Counted from the first letter of the stretch, positions 34,894 through 44,166 are shown. The stretch is 64,000 nt of DNA from Bacteroidales bacterium (GCA_015060245.1 SUYU01000003.1:1-64000); one strand, 5' to 3'. Program-made: numbers and translations. The notes: a model not told the origin generated them from the letters alone.

Positions 34894-34930
34894 ACCGTCC
34901 GATGGCTACTTCTCCGTCGGACGGTTTTTG
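34894..34930 (+). terminator. Rho-independent terminator after yicC
   Basis: ACCGTCCGA (34894-34902) pairs with TCGGACGGT (34917-34925) and is followed by TTTTTG. The stop codon of the convergent DUF6340 gene (34906) lies in the loop, so this terminator is partly inside that gene's 3' end. Confidence 0.85.
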
Positions 34931-35874
34931 TTTTCAAGATATTTTCTGAAAACCGATGCCTCTCTTGTAGGAAAGGCCTCAAGCGAGTAATCAAGCCATT
35001 TCAGAGCAAGTTCATAACCCTCAAGCATTTCACATCCTACAGCAATATTGTATGCCGCACAAGCAGATTTTCTTGGGTTCTTTGCTCCGGCAAGCGGTGT
35101 CCACTTCTCAATAGCCTCCTCCCACTTGAACTCAATCGCCATGCTGTAGGCCTCATTCCACACCTCTTCGCCTTCGTAACTGAAAATAATCCGCTCCTGT
35201 GTAATCCATTGTGGAGAGAGCCCGGCGCCCAACATGGTCCCTATCTTCTTTGACATCTGCGGCAGATACTTTGCAATTGTGCCTCCCATCTCCCGGGATG
35301 TAACAGAAGGGTCCACCAGCAGGTAGAGGCTGTCTGCCACATGCCCCCGATGCACAAGCGAACCCGCCAATGCATCATAAACCTCAAGGTCAACACCAAA
35401 AGGGAGTGTCACATTGCTGCCTTCTGAATAGTTACCCGAGCCGAGCCTCTGCACCGAATATGGCAAAAAGTGCAGATTGCGCACAAAAACGAGCAGGCTT
35501 GCCCCACTTCCGGCAGAGAGGGTCCTGAGGTACTCCCGGCTCTGTTGCGACAACTTTTCACCGCCATCGCCGGGGAAACCCAAGAACTCGCTTTCCGGAA
35601 TATTCCAGACGGCAACCGTTCCCCTGCCAAGCCCTCTGTCGGCCTCAATTTTCTCTGCAAGGCCAATCGCAACATTGCCAACCCTTGCACTGTCATATTT
35701 TGCGCTGTCTGCAACAGCAAATACAGCGGTGCGGCGCATATCCGGAAGTGTTATTTTTGCCGGCTGCCTTACATCAACATTCATGTAGTGGATTTGTGGA
35801 GCGCATGATGCCATGCACAACACTACCGAGGCCAGCACCATTATGGAGAGATACAATTTAGTGTTCAATTTCAT
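34906..35874 (-). CDS. DUF6340 family lipoprotein with TPR-like C terminus
   Basis: 322 aa from the ATG of MKLNTKLYLS; the upstream extension to 35955 runs through a terminator and is not real. The lipobox is CMASCAPQ. An N-terminal LPDMRRTAVFAVADS segment and a middle VFVRNLHFLPYSVQ region fit DUF6340. C-terminal helices resemble TPRs (EAYSMAIEFKWEEAIEKWTPLA, AYNIAVGCEMLEGYELALKWLDYSL). Function unknown; an envelope lipoprotein. Confidence 0.75.
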   Translation of the reverse strand: MKLNTKLYLSIMVLASVVLCMASCAPQIHYMNVDVRQPAKITLPDMRRTAVFAVADSAKYDSARVGNVAIGLAEKIEADRGLGRGTVAVWNIPESEFLGFPGDGGEKLSQQSREYLRTLSAGSGASLLVFVRNLHFLPYSVQRLGSGNYSEGSNVTLPFGVDLEVYDALAGSLVHRGHVADSLYLLVDPSVTSREMGGTIAKYLPQMSKKIGTMLGAGLSPQWITQERIIFSYEGEEVWNEAYSMAIEFKWEEAIEKWTPLAGAKNPRKSACAAYNIAVGCEMLEGYELALKWLDYSLEAFPTREASVFRKYLENKNRPTEK

Positions 35875-35937
35875 AATTTCCTTCAATTTACCATGACAAA
35901 AATAACAAAAAAAGGCCAACCCATACGGAGTGACCTC

Positions 35938-35968
35938 AAAAAAGAGGGCGACCATTCAGGACGCCCTC
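35938..35968 (-). terminator. Terminator of the fabG transcript
   Basis: On the minus strand GAGGGCGTCC and GGTCGCCCTC pair with one mismatch and are followed by TTTTTTG. It lies 49 nt after the fabG stop. Confidence 0.75.
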
Positions 35969-36016
35969 CCGTATATCCGGCACCAAATGCCACAAATTAC
36001 AGCGACTGCATGCAAA

Positions 36017-36763
36017 TTACATCTGCATACCGCCACAAACAGAAATTACCTGACCGGTAACATAACTTGACAAATCACTGCCCAAGAAGACACATACATT
36101 TGCAATATCCTCTGGAGTACCTCCACGTCTTAGAGGAATCTTCTGTGCCCAACCCTGTTTTACCTCCTCTGGAAGTTGGTTTGTCATCTCAGTGATAATA
36201 AAGCCTGGAGCCACAGCGTTTGCACGTACGCCACGTGAGCCCAACTCCTGTGCAATTGATTTTGCCAAACCTATCATACCAGCCTTTGATGCAGAGTAGT
36301 TACATTGGCCGGCGTTTCCGTGAACACCTACAACTGAACTCATATTGATGATTGAACCGCCTCTTTGACGCATCATCACAGGAGTAACGGCATGCACGAA
36401 GTTGAATGCCGATTTCAAGTTTACAGCAATTACAGCATCCCATTGTGCCTCAGACATGCGCATCATAAGGCCATCTTTTGTAATACCCGCATTGTTTACA
36501 AGGATATCAAGTCTGCCAAACTCCTTAACTACCTGCTCAACGGCAGCATGAGCCTCTTCAAATGAAGCCGCATTTGATGCTATTGCCAACACCTTTACAC
36601 CGTAAGCCTCAATCTCTTCCTTTGTCTTAAGGCCATTCTCATCAATTACAAGATCTGTAAATGCGATGTTTGCACCCTCTTGTGCATATTTGATGGCAAT
36701 TGCTTTACCAATGCCTCTTGCAGCGCCAGTAATAAGCGCAACTTTTCCCTCTAATAATTTCAT
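36017..36763 (-). CDS. fabG: 3-oxoacyl-[acyl-carrier-protein] reductase
   Basis: 248 aa SDR. NADPH-dependent second step of fatty-acid elongation. Signatures: LITGAARGIGKAIA (residues about 9-22), ILVNNAGITKDGLMMRM (near 85), NMSSVVGVHGNAGQCNYSASKAG (Ser, Tyr, Lys triad) and the C-terminal DLSSYVTGQVISVCGGMQM. It lies 18 nt downstream of rimO. The Bacteroidota-typical GITKDGLMMRM segment favours FabG over other SDRs. Confidence 0.92.
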   Translation of the reverse strand: MKLLEGKVALITGAARGIGKAIAIKYAQEGANIAFTDLVIDENGLKTKEEIEAYGVKVLAIASNAASFEEAHAAVEQVVKEFGRLDILVNNAGITKDGLMMRMSEAQWDAVIAVNLKSAFNFVHAVTPVMMRQRGGSIINMSSVVGVHGNAGQCNYSASKAGMIGLAKSIAQELGSRGVRANAVAPGFIITEMTNQLPEEVKQGWAQKIPLRRGGTPEDIANVCVFLGSDLSSYVTGQVISVCGGMQM

Positions 36764-36781
36764 TTCAGTATATTTTAGGTT

Positions 36782-38167
36782 TTAAATAAATTCTGCTATC
36801 AGGTCATACTCATTGGCCCCCACAATCCTTACACTGGCAAAATTTCCTACCAGCGACTGCGGCTGCGCATCATCTCCATATTTTGCAAAGAAACTCTCCT
36901 TCCCTACAAGTATTTCTCCATCAACCTCGGGGCTCTCATATTGCGAGCGGGCTACAAAGACACCATCAGAGAAAGAGTCTACAATAACCCTCTCGAGGCT
37001 TCCTATCCTGGCATGGTTGCAGTCAAGGGAGATGCCCGACTGAAGTTCCATTAGTTCGTCATAGCGTCTCTGCTTTGTACTCTCTCTGACACTGTCCCTG
37101 AAGTTGGCAGCGCCCCAGGTCCCCTCCTCTTCCGAATAGGTAAAGGCACCAAGACGCTCTATCCGGTTCTTCTGCACAAAGGCAAGCAACTTTTCAAACT
37201 CCCTTCGGTCCTCACCCGGATGTCCCACTATCATGGTTGTCCTCAATACAACACCAGGCACCTTGGCACGTATGTCATCTATGATCTTTTGTGTTGCCGG
37301 ACCATCTATTGAGCGGCGCATTGCGGCAAGCACCTTTGATGAGGCATGCTGGAGAGGAATATCGAGATATTTGCAGATCTTTGGATTGCTTCCCATGATA
37401 TCAAGCACATCCTGCGGGAATTGCGCAGGATATGAATAGTGCAGCCTTATCCACTCTATTGCGTCAATTGCACAGAGTTTTTCAAGCAATAGAGCCAAAG
37501 ATCTCTTGCCATAAAGGTCAAGCCCATAATATGTTGTATCCTGAGCAATTACTATAAGTTCCTTCACACCCTTGGCTGCCAGTTCCTCCGCCTCCTGCAC
37601 AAGTTGTTCTACAGGCACCGAGATATGTTTGCCGCGGATATGCGGTATGGAGCAATATGAACAGGTTCTGTCGCAACCCTCCGATATTTTCAGGTAGGCA
37701 TAATGCGGAGGGGTTGTAAGATGGCGTGCGGTATCAAGGCCTCCTTTGTCAATAACACTCAAGGCCTCCAACAGCGGTCCCGTTTCAAAAGCCCCGAAAA
37801 AGGCGTCCACCTCAGGCATCTCCTGTTCAAGTTCAGCCCTGTAGCGTTGCGAAAGGCATCCAAATACAAAAAGATGGCCTATCAGCCCCATATTCTTGGC
37901 CTGGATTGCCTCAAGAATAACATTTATTGACTCCACTTTGGCATCTTTTATAAAGCCGCACGTGTTTATTATTACAGCATCTACCCTGCATGACGGATCC
38001 CTGGCGATCTCCTCTTCCGTTGGAAGCGGATGATCTTCGGGAAGAAGTTCAATTCCGGCAGAGGCAATCTTTGCCATAAGATGTTCAGAATCCACGCGGT
38101 TCTTTGAACACCCCATTGTTATTACCTGCACCCTTTTGGGCCTTATGTATGTAAAATCCCTATTCAA
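36782..38167 (-). CDS. rimO: Ribosomal protein S12 methylthiotransferase RimO
   Basis: 461 aa radical SAM enzyme that adds a methylthio group to Asp of S12. N-terminal cluster cysteines are in VITMGCSKNRVDSE, IINTCGFI and VFGCLSQRY. The radical SAM motif is CDRTCSYCSIPHIRG (C-x3-C-x2-C) near residue 163. The C-terminal TRAM domain includes LERVIVDSFSDGVFVARSQYESPEVDGEI, all in the RimO order. 11 nt after DUF5606. Confidence 0.95.
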   Translation of the reverse strand: MNRDFTYIRPKRVQVITMGCSKNRVDSEHLMAKIASAGIELLPEDHPLPTEEEIARDPSCRVDAVIINTCGFIKDAKVESINVILEAIQAKNMGLIGHLFVFGCLSQRYRAELEQEMPEVDAFFGAFETGPLLEALSVIDKGGLDTARHLTTPPHYAYLKISEGCDRTCSYCSIPHIRGKHISVPVEQLVQEAEELAAKGVKELIVIAQDTTYYGLDLYGKRSLALLLEKLCAIDAIEWIRLHYSYPAQFPQDVLDIMGSNPKICKYLDIPLQHASSKVLAAMRRSIDGPATQKIIDDIRAKVPGVVLRTTMIVGHPGEDRREFEKLLAFVQKNRIERLGAFTYSEEEGTWGAANFRDSVRESTKQRRYDELMELQSGISLDCNHARIGSLERVIVDSFSDGVFVARSQYESPEVDGEILVGKESFFAKYGDDAQPQSLVGNFASVRIVGANEYDLIAEFI

Positions 38168-38178
38168 GACGGTAAATG

Positions 38179-38595
38179 TTATTCTGCTTTTTCCTCTTCC
38201 TCCTGTACAAAATCCAAAGAGGCATTATCCTTAAGGCATGTATACCACTCTACAACCTTTTTCATGTGAGAAGCGTAGAAACGCTCTTTGTCGTAATCCG
38301 GCAACACTTTGCCGAAGAACTCCTTCAACACCTCAGGTTTGCTTTTGCCTGCTGGTGCATTCTCCTCGCCCAAAACCTCGTGCATCTTCTCAAAAACATA
38401 TTGCAAACGGACCTCGTCACTCTCTGTAAAGATTGAAATATCTGCCAATGATGTAATTCTTGCACTTATGCCAAAACATGCTCTTTTCTTTGTTACAAGC
38501 GACTCCACAACAACTCCTGCATTTGCTTGCGATAAATAAAGGAATAGACCCGGTTGTCCTGAAATTGACAACACTTTTTTCAAATCTGTTTTCAT
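38179..38595 (-). CDS. DUF5606 domain-containing protein
   Basis: 138 aa, cytosolic. The opening TDLKKVLSISGQPGLFLYLSQANAGVVVESL and the segment RITSLADISIFTESDEVRL are characteristic of this Bacteroidota-specific family. It has an acidic tail (VQEEEEKAE). Function unknown. It is first in the run DUF5606-rimO-fabG. Confidence 0.85.
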   Translation of the reverse strand: MKTDLKKVLSISGQPGLFLYLSQANAGVVVESLVTKKRACFGISARITSLADISIFTESDEVRLQYVFEKMHEVLGEENAPAGKSKPEVLKEFFGKVLPDYDKERFYASHMKKVVEWYTCLKDNASLDFVQEEEEKAE

Positions 38596-38643
38596 AAAAT
38601 TCTTATTTGTACAAAATATTTATTGTTATGATTCTCCACAATA

Positions 38644-39372
38644 TCAATTGAAGCCCCTCTCCTTCTTGATGGTTTCGTAGGCTACGGCTATAGCCTTGAA
38701 CTTCTCTTCCGCCGCCTTCTTTACATCTGCACCAAGGGACTCCACTCTGTCGGGATGATGTTTGAGGGCCATCTTCTTGTAGGCCTTCTTGATCTCATCA
38801 TCAGTAGCATCAGGGCTAACTTCCAACACTTTGTATGCATCTTCAAGTTTATTTCCAAACATGGCAAAGAGAGATTCACTCTCCTGCTGTGAGATTCCAA
38901 GATAGAGCGCTATCCTCTTGAGCATATCCAGTTCTGCCGAACTGACATGGCTGTCGGCCTGTGCTATGCCAATCAGATAATGTATCAGTTGGAGCCTCTG
39001 GGAAATATCCATATATGTCTTTATCTGGGCACATACCTGCGGCAGGTCAATATCTTTCTTCAGGAGTTCCTGAAGCACCTTCAGAGCCTGTGGCACTGCT
39101 CCCTCTCCAAAATTGTTCCTGATAAAACCCTTTACAAAATCGAGTTCAGAGCGCATGACCTTTCCATCGGCCTTCATTATGGCTGCAGACAAGACCAACA
39201 ATGAGACCATGAAACTGTTTCTCTGTTCACTGTATCCGTTTGATGCGGAATTGCCGTTCCCCTGTTGCGAAGAACCCTCAAGAAGCGCACCCAGAGAGTA
39301 CCCGATAAGAGCACCTATAGGGCCTCCCAAAGCCCATCCGATTGCACCTGTTATCCACTTGCCTATTCCCAT
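38644..39372 (-). CDS. TerB-like and DnaJ domain protein (DjlA-like)
   Basis: 242 aa. The N terminus is glycine-rich and hydrophobic (WITGAIGWALGGPIGALIGYSLGALL), perhaps membrane-associated. A TerB-like helical domain follows (SLLVLSAAIMKADGKVMRSELDFV, IAQADSHVSSAELDMLKRIA). The J domain is at the C terminus (AYKVLEVSPDATDDEIKKAYK, then KHHPDR with the HPD motif). It is probably a DnaK co-chaperone. The gene follows coaE by 22 nt. Confidence 0.85.
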   Translation of the reverse strand: MGIGKWITGAIGWALGGPIGALIGYSLGALLEGSSQQGNGNSASNGYSEQRNSFMVSLLVLSAAIMKADGKVMRSELDFVKGFIRNNFGEGAVPQALKVLQELLKKDIDLPQVCAQIKTYMDISQRLQLIHYLIGIAQADSHVSSAELDMLKRIALYLGISQQESESLFAMFGNKLEDAYKVLEVSPDATDDEIKKAYKKMALKHHPDRVESLGADVKKAAEEKFKAIAVAYETIKKERGFN

Positions 39373-39394
39373 ATTATAACTCTTTTAACTGATA

Positions 39395-40000
39395 CTACAA
39401 CATGCCCATTGCATCATACACCGAACGTATCTGCGGCAACAATGCCCTTTTACCGTCTGCAAAGATAATAAAATCGGCATTCTCTGCACGCTCATTGTCA
39501 CTCCATTGTGCCGACATTCTCTCCAGGACCTGTTTTCTGGTCACATTATCCCTTGCCATCACCCTCTCAATTCTCAATTCAAGGGGGGCTGAAACTGTCA
39601 GAACCTTGTGGGCACACGCCCTTACTGCAGGTTTCTCCAACAGGATGGCCGACTCCATTATCACAAATGGGGCATTGCAGTAATTGCTCTCATTTTTGAG
39701 AGACTCCTTCCACTTGCAAAAATCGCGCATGACAGCCGGATGTACCAGCGCCTCAACCTCAGTCAGCAGATTCTTGTCGTTGAATATCATTGAAGCAATC
39801 ACGCCACGCTGAATGATTCCATCCTTTACGATTCCCTCTCCCAGCAGGGCAATCATCTGGCTGCGCAACTGCCTGTCAGAATCATACAGGAACTTTGCCC
39901 TGTAGTCTGAATCATAGAGCGGTATCCCCATCTTTCCAAAGATGTTGGCCACATAACTTTTACCGCTGCCTATTCCGCCCGTACATCCTAAAACTTTCAT
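39395..40000 (-). CDS. coaE: Dephospho-CoA kinase
   Basis: 201 aa. Last step of coenzyme A synthesis. The P-loop is GCTGGIGSGKSYVANIF at residues 5-21, followed by GIPLYDSDYRAKFL, LVHPAVMRDF and the lid/adenine region VSAPLELRIERVMARD. It ends with SDNERAENADFIIFADG. Operon with ybbR, yajC and nusB, as in many Bacteroidota. Confidence 0.95.
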   Translation of the reverse strand: MKVLGCTGGIGSGKSYVANIFGKMGIPLYDSDYRAKFLYDSDRQLRSQMIALLGEGIVKDGIIQRGVIASMIFNDKNLLTEVEALVHPAVMRDFCKWKESLKNESNYCNAPFVIMESAILLEKPAVRACAHKVLTVSAPLELRIERVMARDNVTRKQVLERMSAQWSDNERAENADFIIFADGKRALLPQIRSVYDAMGML

Positions 40001-40050
40001 AAAAGATTCATTTTAAAGAGATGTCATGCTGCATCACATAACATCAACTC

Positions 40051-41022
40051 CTAATTGACAAGACACTCCATAAACAGAGGCTCCGTACGCACATCAAAGA
40101 TTCCTTCGGGTTGCTGCAGCATAACCGGCCGTACAATATTTGATCTTCCTATGGAGTCATAGTCAACTACAAATCTGAATTCAGACTCATTGATTTCCCT
40201 TTTTGAAGCAAAAGGCATCCTGTACAGCACTGTCAGTTCCTGTGGTATCAGCAGCACATTTGCTCCCGACGGGAAATTACGTTCCCCAACCTTAACCTTT
40301 ACCGAACTCTCAAAATATCTTACAACAGGCATTGAGTAGTAGACTTCCTCATCCGAATAACTTACCCCGCGCATTGACTGTAGGGCCACAATTCCCTGCA
40401 GCGGTTCATCCACATTGCTGTACTTTATGTTTTGGGTGACAATTGACTCTATTTTTGAGATAATATTTTCGTCACCATAAACAACTACAGAATCGGGTCT
40501 CAAGGTCATCGCCTGCGGTGCAGCATACTGCGATGCAAAGGTTATGTTCTGCTTTGCCACAACGGGAAGTTTTCTGTTGGCCTGTTTGGGGAAATGAAAG
40601 AATAGCGTGTCAGATGAGACACCCTCAAGTTTGAAATCATTGCCCAAATACTCCTGCACCGGCTCTTCAACCTCCGTTGTCAACAGATAATAGATATCCT
40701 CACGGCTATTGTAATGCTTCAACTTTTTGGAGTCGACAGAGAGAAGAATGACATTCTTGCCCGAAGAGACACCCGAGCGCTGCTGAAAAATGAAGAAACC
40801 TGTAGACTGTCCCCTTATTATGAGTGAATTTTCAGACATTGCAGAGCGTGCATGCCCTGCGATGTTGCTTTTTACCTCAACTTTATAATCCAGAACTGCG
40901 GAGTATCTCTTGGTCATCCTGTACATACTCCACATAAAAAAAGCCAAAAGAAGGGAAAAGGCCAAGATTACAAGGTCTCCCCCTCTTTTAGAAAAGAAAT
41001 TATTTACAGATTCAAACCGCAT
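40051..41022 (-). CDS. YbbR-like domain protein (CdaR family)
   Basis: 323 aa. One N-terminal membrane span (DLVILAFSLLLAFFMWSMYRM), then extracytoplasmic YbbR-like strands (RKLPVVAKQNITFASQYAAP, LRPDSVVVYGDENIISKI). Start and stop overlap with yajC as TAATG, suggesting coupling. YbbR proteins regulate diadenylate cyclase in Firmicutes; the role in Bacteroidota is not known. Confidence 0.8.
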   Translation of the reverse strand: MRFESVNNFFSKRGGDLVILAFSLLLAFFMWSMYRMTKRYSAVLDYKVEVKSNIAGHARSAMSENSLIIRGQSTGFFIFQQRSGVSSGKNVILLSVDSKKLKHYNSREDIYYLLTTEVEEPVQEYLGNDFKLEGVSSDTLFFHFPKQANRKLPVVAKQNITFASQYAAPQAMTLRPDSVVVYGDENIISKIESIVTQNIKYSNVDEPLQGIVALQSMRGVSYSDEEVYYSMPVVRYFESSVKVKVGERNFPSGANVLLIPQELTVLYRMPFASKREINESEFRFVVDYDSIGRSNIVRPVMLQQPEGIFDVRTEPLFMECLVN

Positions 41023-41333
41023 TATTTTGCAGGCACATCTGTAATATCCTTCACAATTGCGCTTCTGTCAACTCTCAATTTGACATTATTGTCAACCTCA
41101 ACAATAATGTATTTCTCCTTGACCTCGGCAACAACACCATAGATACCTCCGATGGTAACAATCTTGTCTCCTTTCTGAAGCGAGTTCCTGAACTGCTCCA
41201 ACTCCTTCTGTTTTTTCTGTTGAGGTCTGATCATAAAGAACCACATAACCACAAAAACAAGGAGCATCATTGCCAAAAAACTCCAGTTGCCGCCTGCTGC
41301 AGCCTGCTGCTGTTGAAGAATTGTCATAATCAT
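41022..41333 (-). CDS. yajC: Preprotein translocase subunit YajC
   Basis: 103 aa. A single membrane span (SFLAMMLLVFVVMWFFMI) is followed by RPQQKKQKELEQFRNSLQKG and DKIVTIGGIYGVVAEVKEKYIIVEV, the standard YajC pattern. It associates with SecDF. Between nusB and ybbR. Confidence 0.93.
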   Translation of the reverse strand: MIMTILQQQQAAAGGNWSFLAMMLLVFVVMWFFMIRPQQKKQKELEQFRNSLQKGDKIVTIGGIYGVVAEVKEKYIIVEVDNNVKLRVDRSAIVKDITDVPAK

Positions 41334-41407
41334 TTTATTACACTTTTAAATTAAAATACTGTTGGTCTGGGCCACCGTCAATTTCCGGCGGCTCCCGCAA
41401 ATTTACA

Positions 41408-42361
41408 CTATTCTACCGAACCTACCAAACCCCTTCCACTCTTGACTATGGTTCCCTCCTTGTACATTTTCTGGAGAACCCTGTCGAGAAGACCGTTTAC
41501 AAAGATACGGCTGTTTGCTGTGCTATAATACTTTGAAATATCAACAAACTCATTGATTGTAACTTTCAATGGTATGGTCTCAAATGTAACCGCCTCTGTT
41601 ATTCCCATCACGATAAGTGCAAGGTCAGTTGCAACCAGACGCTCCATATCCCAATTGGATACAAAATCTGAAATGAGTTTGGTGTACTCGTCATATTTAA
41701 CCATTGACTGGGTCAAAAGTTTTTTGGCATAAGCCTTGTCATCCTCATTCTGGAAGACATCAGGAATGAGCACAGACTCCGATTTTGCTATCTGTCCCAT
41801 ATTCTTGAGAATGGTGCCCAGAACATATCCCAGATCATCCATCCAGAAGAGACTCATCTCCTCAAGCATATCTTCGAGATAGGTATTGTCTTCAAGTTCA
41901 AGTTCAAATATCTTCCTGAAAAGATTGCAATCCTCCTTGATGCTTCTTTCAGGATTGGACATATATTCCACAAAGTAATCCTTTGAAGAGATGGCAGAAT
42001 ACAACTTCTTTACAAACCCCTCATGATCTGCCCACAACAATCCGTGGGTTTCACAGAATTTTGTAAATTTCGCATCATTTTCCACTATCTCGACAAATTT
42101 ATTCTCCACGAATTTCCTGTTGGGATTGGCCTCTTCAGGCGTAGGCTTGAATTTTTTCAGACCCGTCTCTATCTTGGCTTCGGCAACCATTTTCAACGCT
42201 ACAGGCAACTGCAACATGAAACAATACAGGTCCAAAGTCTTCTCACAAGAAGCAATAAGTTCATTTTCAGCACCCACTAAAGAATCAGTCCCGGCAACGA
42301 TCCTGCCAAAAAGAATCTTGAAAACTTTTACCCTGATTAATCTTCTGCTCAACATATACAA
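41408..42361 (-). CDS. nusB: Transcription antitermination protein NusB (long Bacteroidota form)
   Basis: 317 aa, about twice the length of E. coli NusB. The N terminus MLSRRLIRVKVFKILFG and the C-terminal helices (YTKLISDFVSNWDMERLVATD, LALIVMGITEAVTFETIPLK, VTINEFVDISKYYSTANSRIFVNGLLDRV) are the NusB fold. The middle is an extra helical insert seen in Bacteroidota homologues. It binds boxA RNA with NusE. Confidence 0.9.
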   Translation of the reverse strand: MYMLSRRLIRVKVFKILFGRIVAGTDSLVGAENELIASCEKTLDLYCFMLQLPVALKMVAEAKIETGLKKFKPTPEEANPNRKFVENKFVEIVENDAKFTKFCETHGLLWADHEGFVKKLYSAISSKDYFVEYMSNPERSIKEDCNLFRKIFELELEDNTYLEDMLEEMSLFWMDDLGYVLGTILKNMGQIAKSESVLIPDVFQNEDDKAYAKKLLTQSMVKYDEYTKLISDFVSNWDMERLVATDLALIVMGITEAVTFETIPLKVTINEFVDISKYYSTANSRIFVNGLLDRVLQKMYKEGTIVKSGRGLVGSVE

Positions 42362-42380
42362 TAAATTTTAAAATATTTTG

Positions 42381-42388
42381 CAAATATA
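42381..42388 (-). promoter_or_regulatory. -7 promoter box (TATATTTG, minus strand) of nusB
   Basis: Minus-strand TATATTTG, exact TAnnTTTG, 20 nt before the nusB start. It heads the nusB-yajC-ybbR-coaE run. Confidence 0.55.
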
Positions 42389-42410
42389 GATTTTTGCCAC
42401 AAAAAAATTT

Positions 42411-42418
42411 TATCTTTG
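42411..42418 (+). promoter_or_regulatory. -7 promoter box (TATCTTTG) of the DUF3276 gene
   Basis: TATCTTTG, exact TAnnTTTG, 31 nt before the ATG at 42449. A TTTTTG at 42391-42396 is closer than a normal -33 element. Confidence 0.55.
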
Positions 42419-42448
42419 TGAAACTTTTAAATAAAAAACACAAAAATT

Positions 42449-42808
42449 ATGTACTTCGAAGATTTTGATAATGCGGGAGCGCAAGAGCGTAATGGTGAGG
42501 ATGTATATTCCAAACCTGTCAGAGCAGGAAAAAGGACTTACTTTTTTGATGTAAAAGCCACAAAAAATAACGACTACTATCTAACCATAACAGAGAGCAA
42601 GAGAAGGGTAGACAAAGATGGCAGATTCATTTATGACAAACATAAAATTTTCCTTTACAAAGAGGATTTCGAGAAATTTACTGAGAGCCTTCAGGAGGTC
42701 ATAGATTTCATCAAGGAGAGATGCCCTGTAACAGAGAGAGTTGCCGAGGCTGCACAAGAGGAGGAGAAGACAACCAATTTTACTGACGTAGATTTTGATC
42801 AACTATAA
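42449..42808 (+). CDS. DUF3276 / PUR-family nucleic-acid-binding protein
   Basis: 119 aa. VRAGKRTYFFDVKATKNNDYYL and LTITESKRR with FIYDKHKIFLYKEDFEKFTESL form the PUR-like fold (PurA/BpuR relatives). An acidic tail follows (AQEEEKTTNFTDVDFDQL). Such proteins bind single-stranded nucleic acid; its target here is unknown. A terminator follows at 42877. Confidence 0.88.
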   Translation: MYFEDFDNAGAQERNGEDVYSKPVRAGKRTYFFDVKATKNNDYYLTITESKRRVDKDGRFIYDKHKIFLYKEDFEKFTESLQEVIDFIKERCPVTERVAEAAQEEEKTTNFTDVDFDQL

Positions 42809-42876
42809 TATAAAAACAGCAAAGCACCGGTCTGAAAAGGAGTCGTCCTGAGCAGCGGTGGTTGCAGAAAAACGAG

Positions 42877-42904
42877 GAGGGAGTCTGATGCTCCCTCTTT
42901 TTTA
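42877..42904 (+). terminator. Rho-independent terminator after DUF3276
   Basis: GAGGGAG (42877-42883) pairs with CTCCCTC (42891-42897), followed by seven T residues. Confidence 0.85.
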
Positions 42905-42930
42905 GTTCCACTTTTTAATTAATTTTTGAC

Positions 42931-44136
42931 ATGTTCCAGACAAGAAAACTATCCATCAAGAATTTCATCCTTTCGGTATGCATTGCAGCATCTTTCATTG
43001 GATGCCAGTCATCAAACACAACAGTTGAAGAGAACAACAACGGCCAGCAGGAGGTCTCAATTGAAAAGCAACTCAACACCATAATGCAGAGAAGTTCTGC
43101 AGTAGGCCTTGCTGTGGTTGCCGTAAAGGAGGGCCAGATCATATACAACAAATCTTTGGGCTGCAAGGATCTTGTAACCAAAGCACCGATTGCCGACAAT
43201 GATGTGATACGTATAGCATCAATTTCAAAATCTTTTGCTGCAACAGCAATCATGCAGTTGGTTGAGAGCGGCAAACTTTCTCTTGAAACCGACGCTTCGG
43301 AGATTTTGGGATTCAGCATCAGAAATCCAAAATACCCCAACACTCCTATTACAGTCCGTATGCTTCTTTCACACACATCAAGCATGAGTGACTCAAACGG
43401 ATATTTCTCACTTGACAATCTGAATCCGTCGACCTCCCCTACATGGGAGAAAGTATGGAACGACTATGCTCCCGGCACAGGATACCAATACTGCAATTTG
43501 GGATTCAACACCCTTGGAGCCATAATTGAAAAGGTAAGCGGAGAAAGGTTTGACCAGTATATAATGAACCATATACTAAAACCGCTAAACCTGTACGGCA
43601 GCCACAATGTGCATGAACTTGATCCCGAAAGGTTCATAAAACTCTATTCATACAATTCAGGCAGCCAGTCCTATACCGAATCGGAATCTGCATACAAACC
43701 GATTGAGGATGAACTTGCAAACTACACTTTGGGGTACTCAACACCTCTTTTCTCACCTACAGGAGGTCTTAAAATATCTCCTTTGGACCTGGCCAAAGCA
43801 ATGATGATGCACATGAATTACGGCACATTGAACGGGGTAAAGATTCTTGACAGCACATCATGCGCAATGATGCAGTCAAAAATCATCCCTACCAACTACA
43901 CAAACGAGTACTACGGTATGGGCATCATTACAACCGACAATCTTTTGAAAGGACACACTTTGATTGGCCACGACGGCCTTGCACTGGGAGCCTACACTGC
44001 AATGTACTGGAGCACCGACAGAAAATACGGATTTGTAGTGGCTACAAACGGCTGTAACGGCAAAACTGACTATGATTTTGCAAACATCCTCTGTGAATCA
44101 GTGGAGTGTTTGTACTATAACTTGATTAAGGAGTAG
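42931..44136 (+). CDS. Serine hydrolase of the beta-lactamase/PBP class C family (lipoprotein)
   Basis: 401 aa. Lipobox IGCQS. The active-site SxxK is SISK in IRIASISKSFAATA (near residue 98). The Tyr motif is YCN in TGYQYCNLGFNTLG. The third motif is HDG in LIGHDGLALG. The segment RMLLSHTSSMSD is the usual family loop. It may be a peptidase/esterase acting on peptidoglycan peptides. A true AmpC lactamase is unlikely because this family is broad. Confidence 0.88.
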   Translation: MFQTRKLSIKNFILSVCIAASFIGCQSSNTTVEENNNGQQEVSIEKQLNTIMQRSSAVGLAVVAVKEGQIIYNKSLGCKDLVTKAPIADNDVIRIASISKSFAATAIMQLVESGKLSLETDASEILGFSIRNPKYPNTPITVRMLLSHTSSMSDSNGYFSLDNLNPSTSPTWEKVWNDYAPGTGYQYCNLGFNTLGAIIEKVSGERFDQYIMNHILKPLNLYGSHNVHELDPERFIKLYSYNSGSQSYTESESAYKPIEDELANYTLGYSTPLFSPTGGLKISPLDLAKAMMMHMNYGTLNGVKILDSTSCAMMQSKIIPTNYTNEYYGMGIITTDNLLKGHTLIGHDGLALGAYTAMYWSTDRKYGFVVATNGCNGKTDYDFANILCESVECLYYNLIKE

Positions 44137-44166
44137 GGTTCTCCATATTGAAATTGGGATATCATG

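Noticed and set aside
35875..35955. Upstream extension of the DUF6340 lipoprotein to 35955
   Set aside because: The extra codons read through a transcription terminator and put the lipobox far from the N terminus.
36017..36763. A third hydroxysteroid dehydrogenase (SDR)
   Set aside because: The segments GITKDGLMMRM and the C terminus match FabG, and it lies with rimO and DUF5606, not with the steroid cluster.
41408..42361. NusB fused to another protein because of its 317-aa length
   Set aside because: Long NusB with a helical insert is normal in Bacteroidota, and no second domain motif is visible.
42931..44136. Beta-lactam resistance gene
   Set aside because: Motifs fit the wide serine-hydrolase/PBP class C family; nothing points specifically to AmpC.
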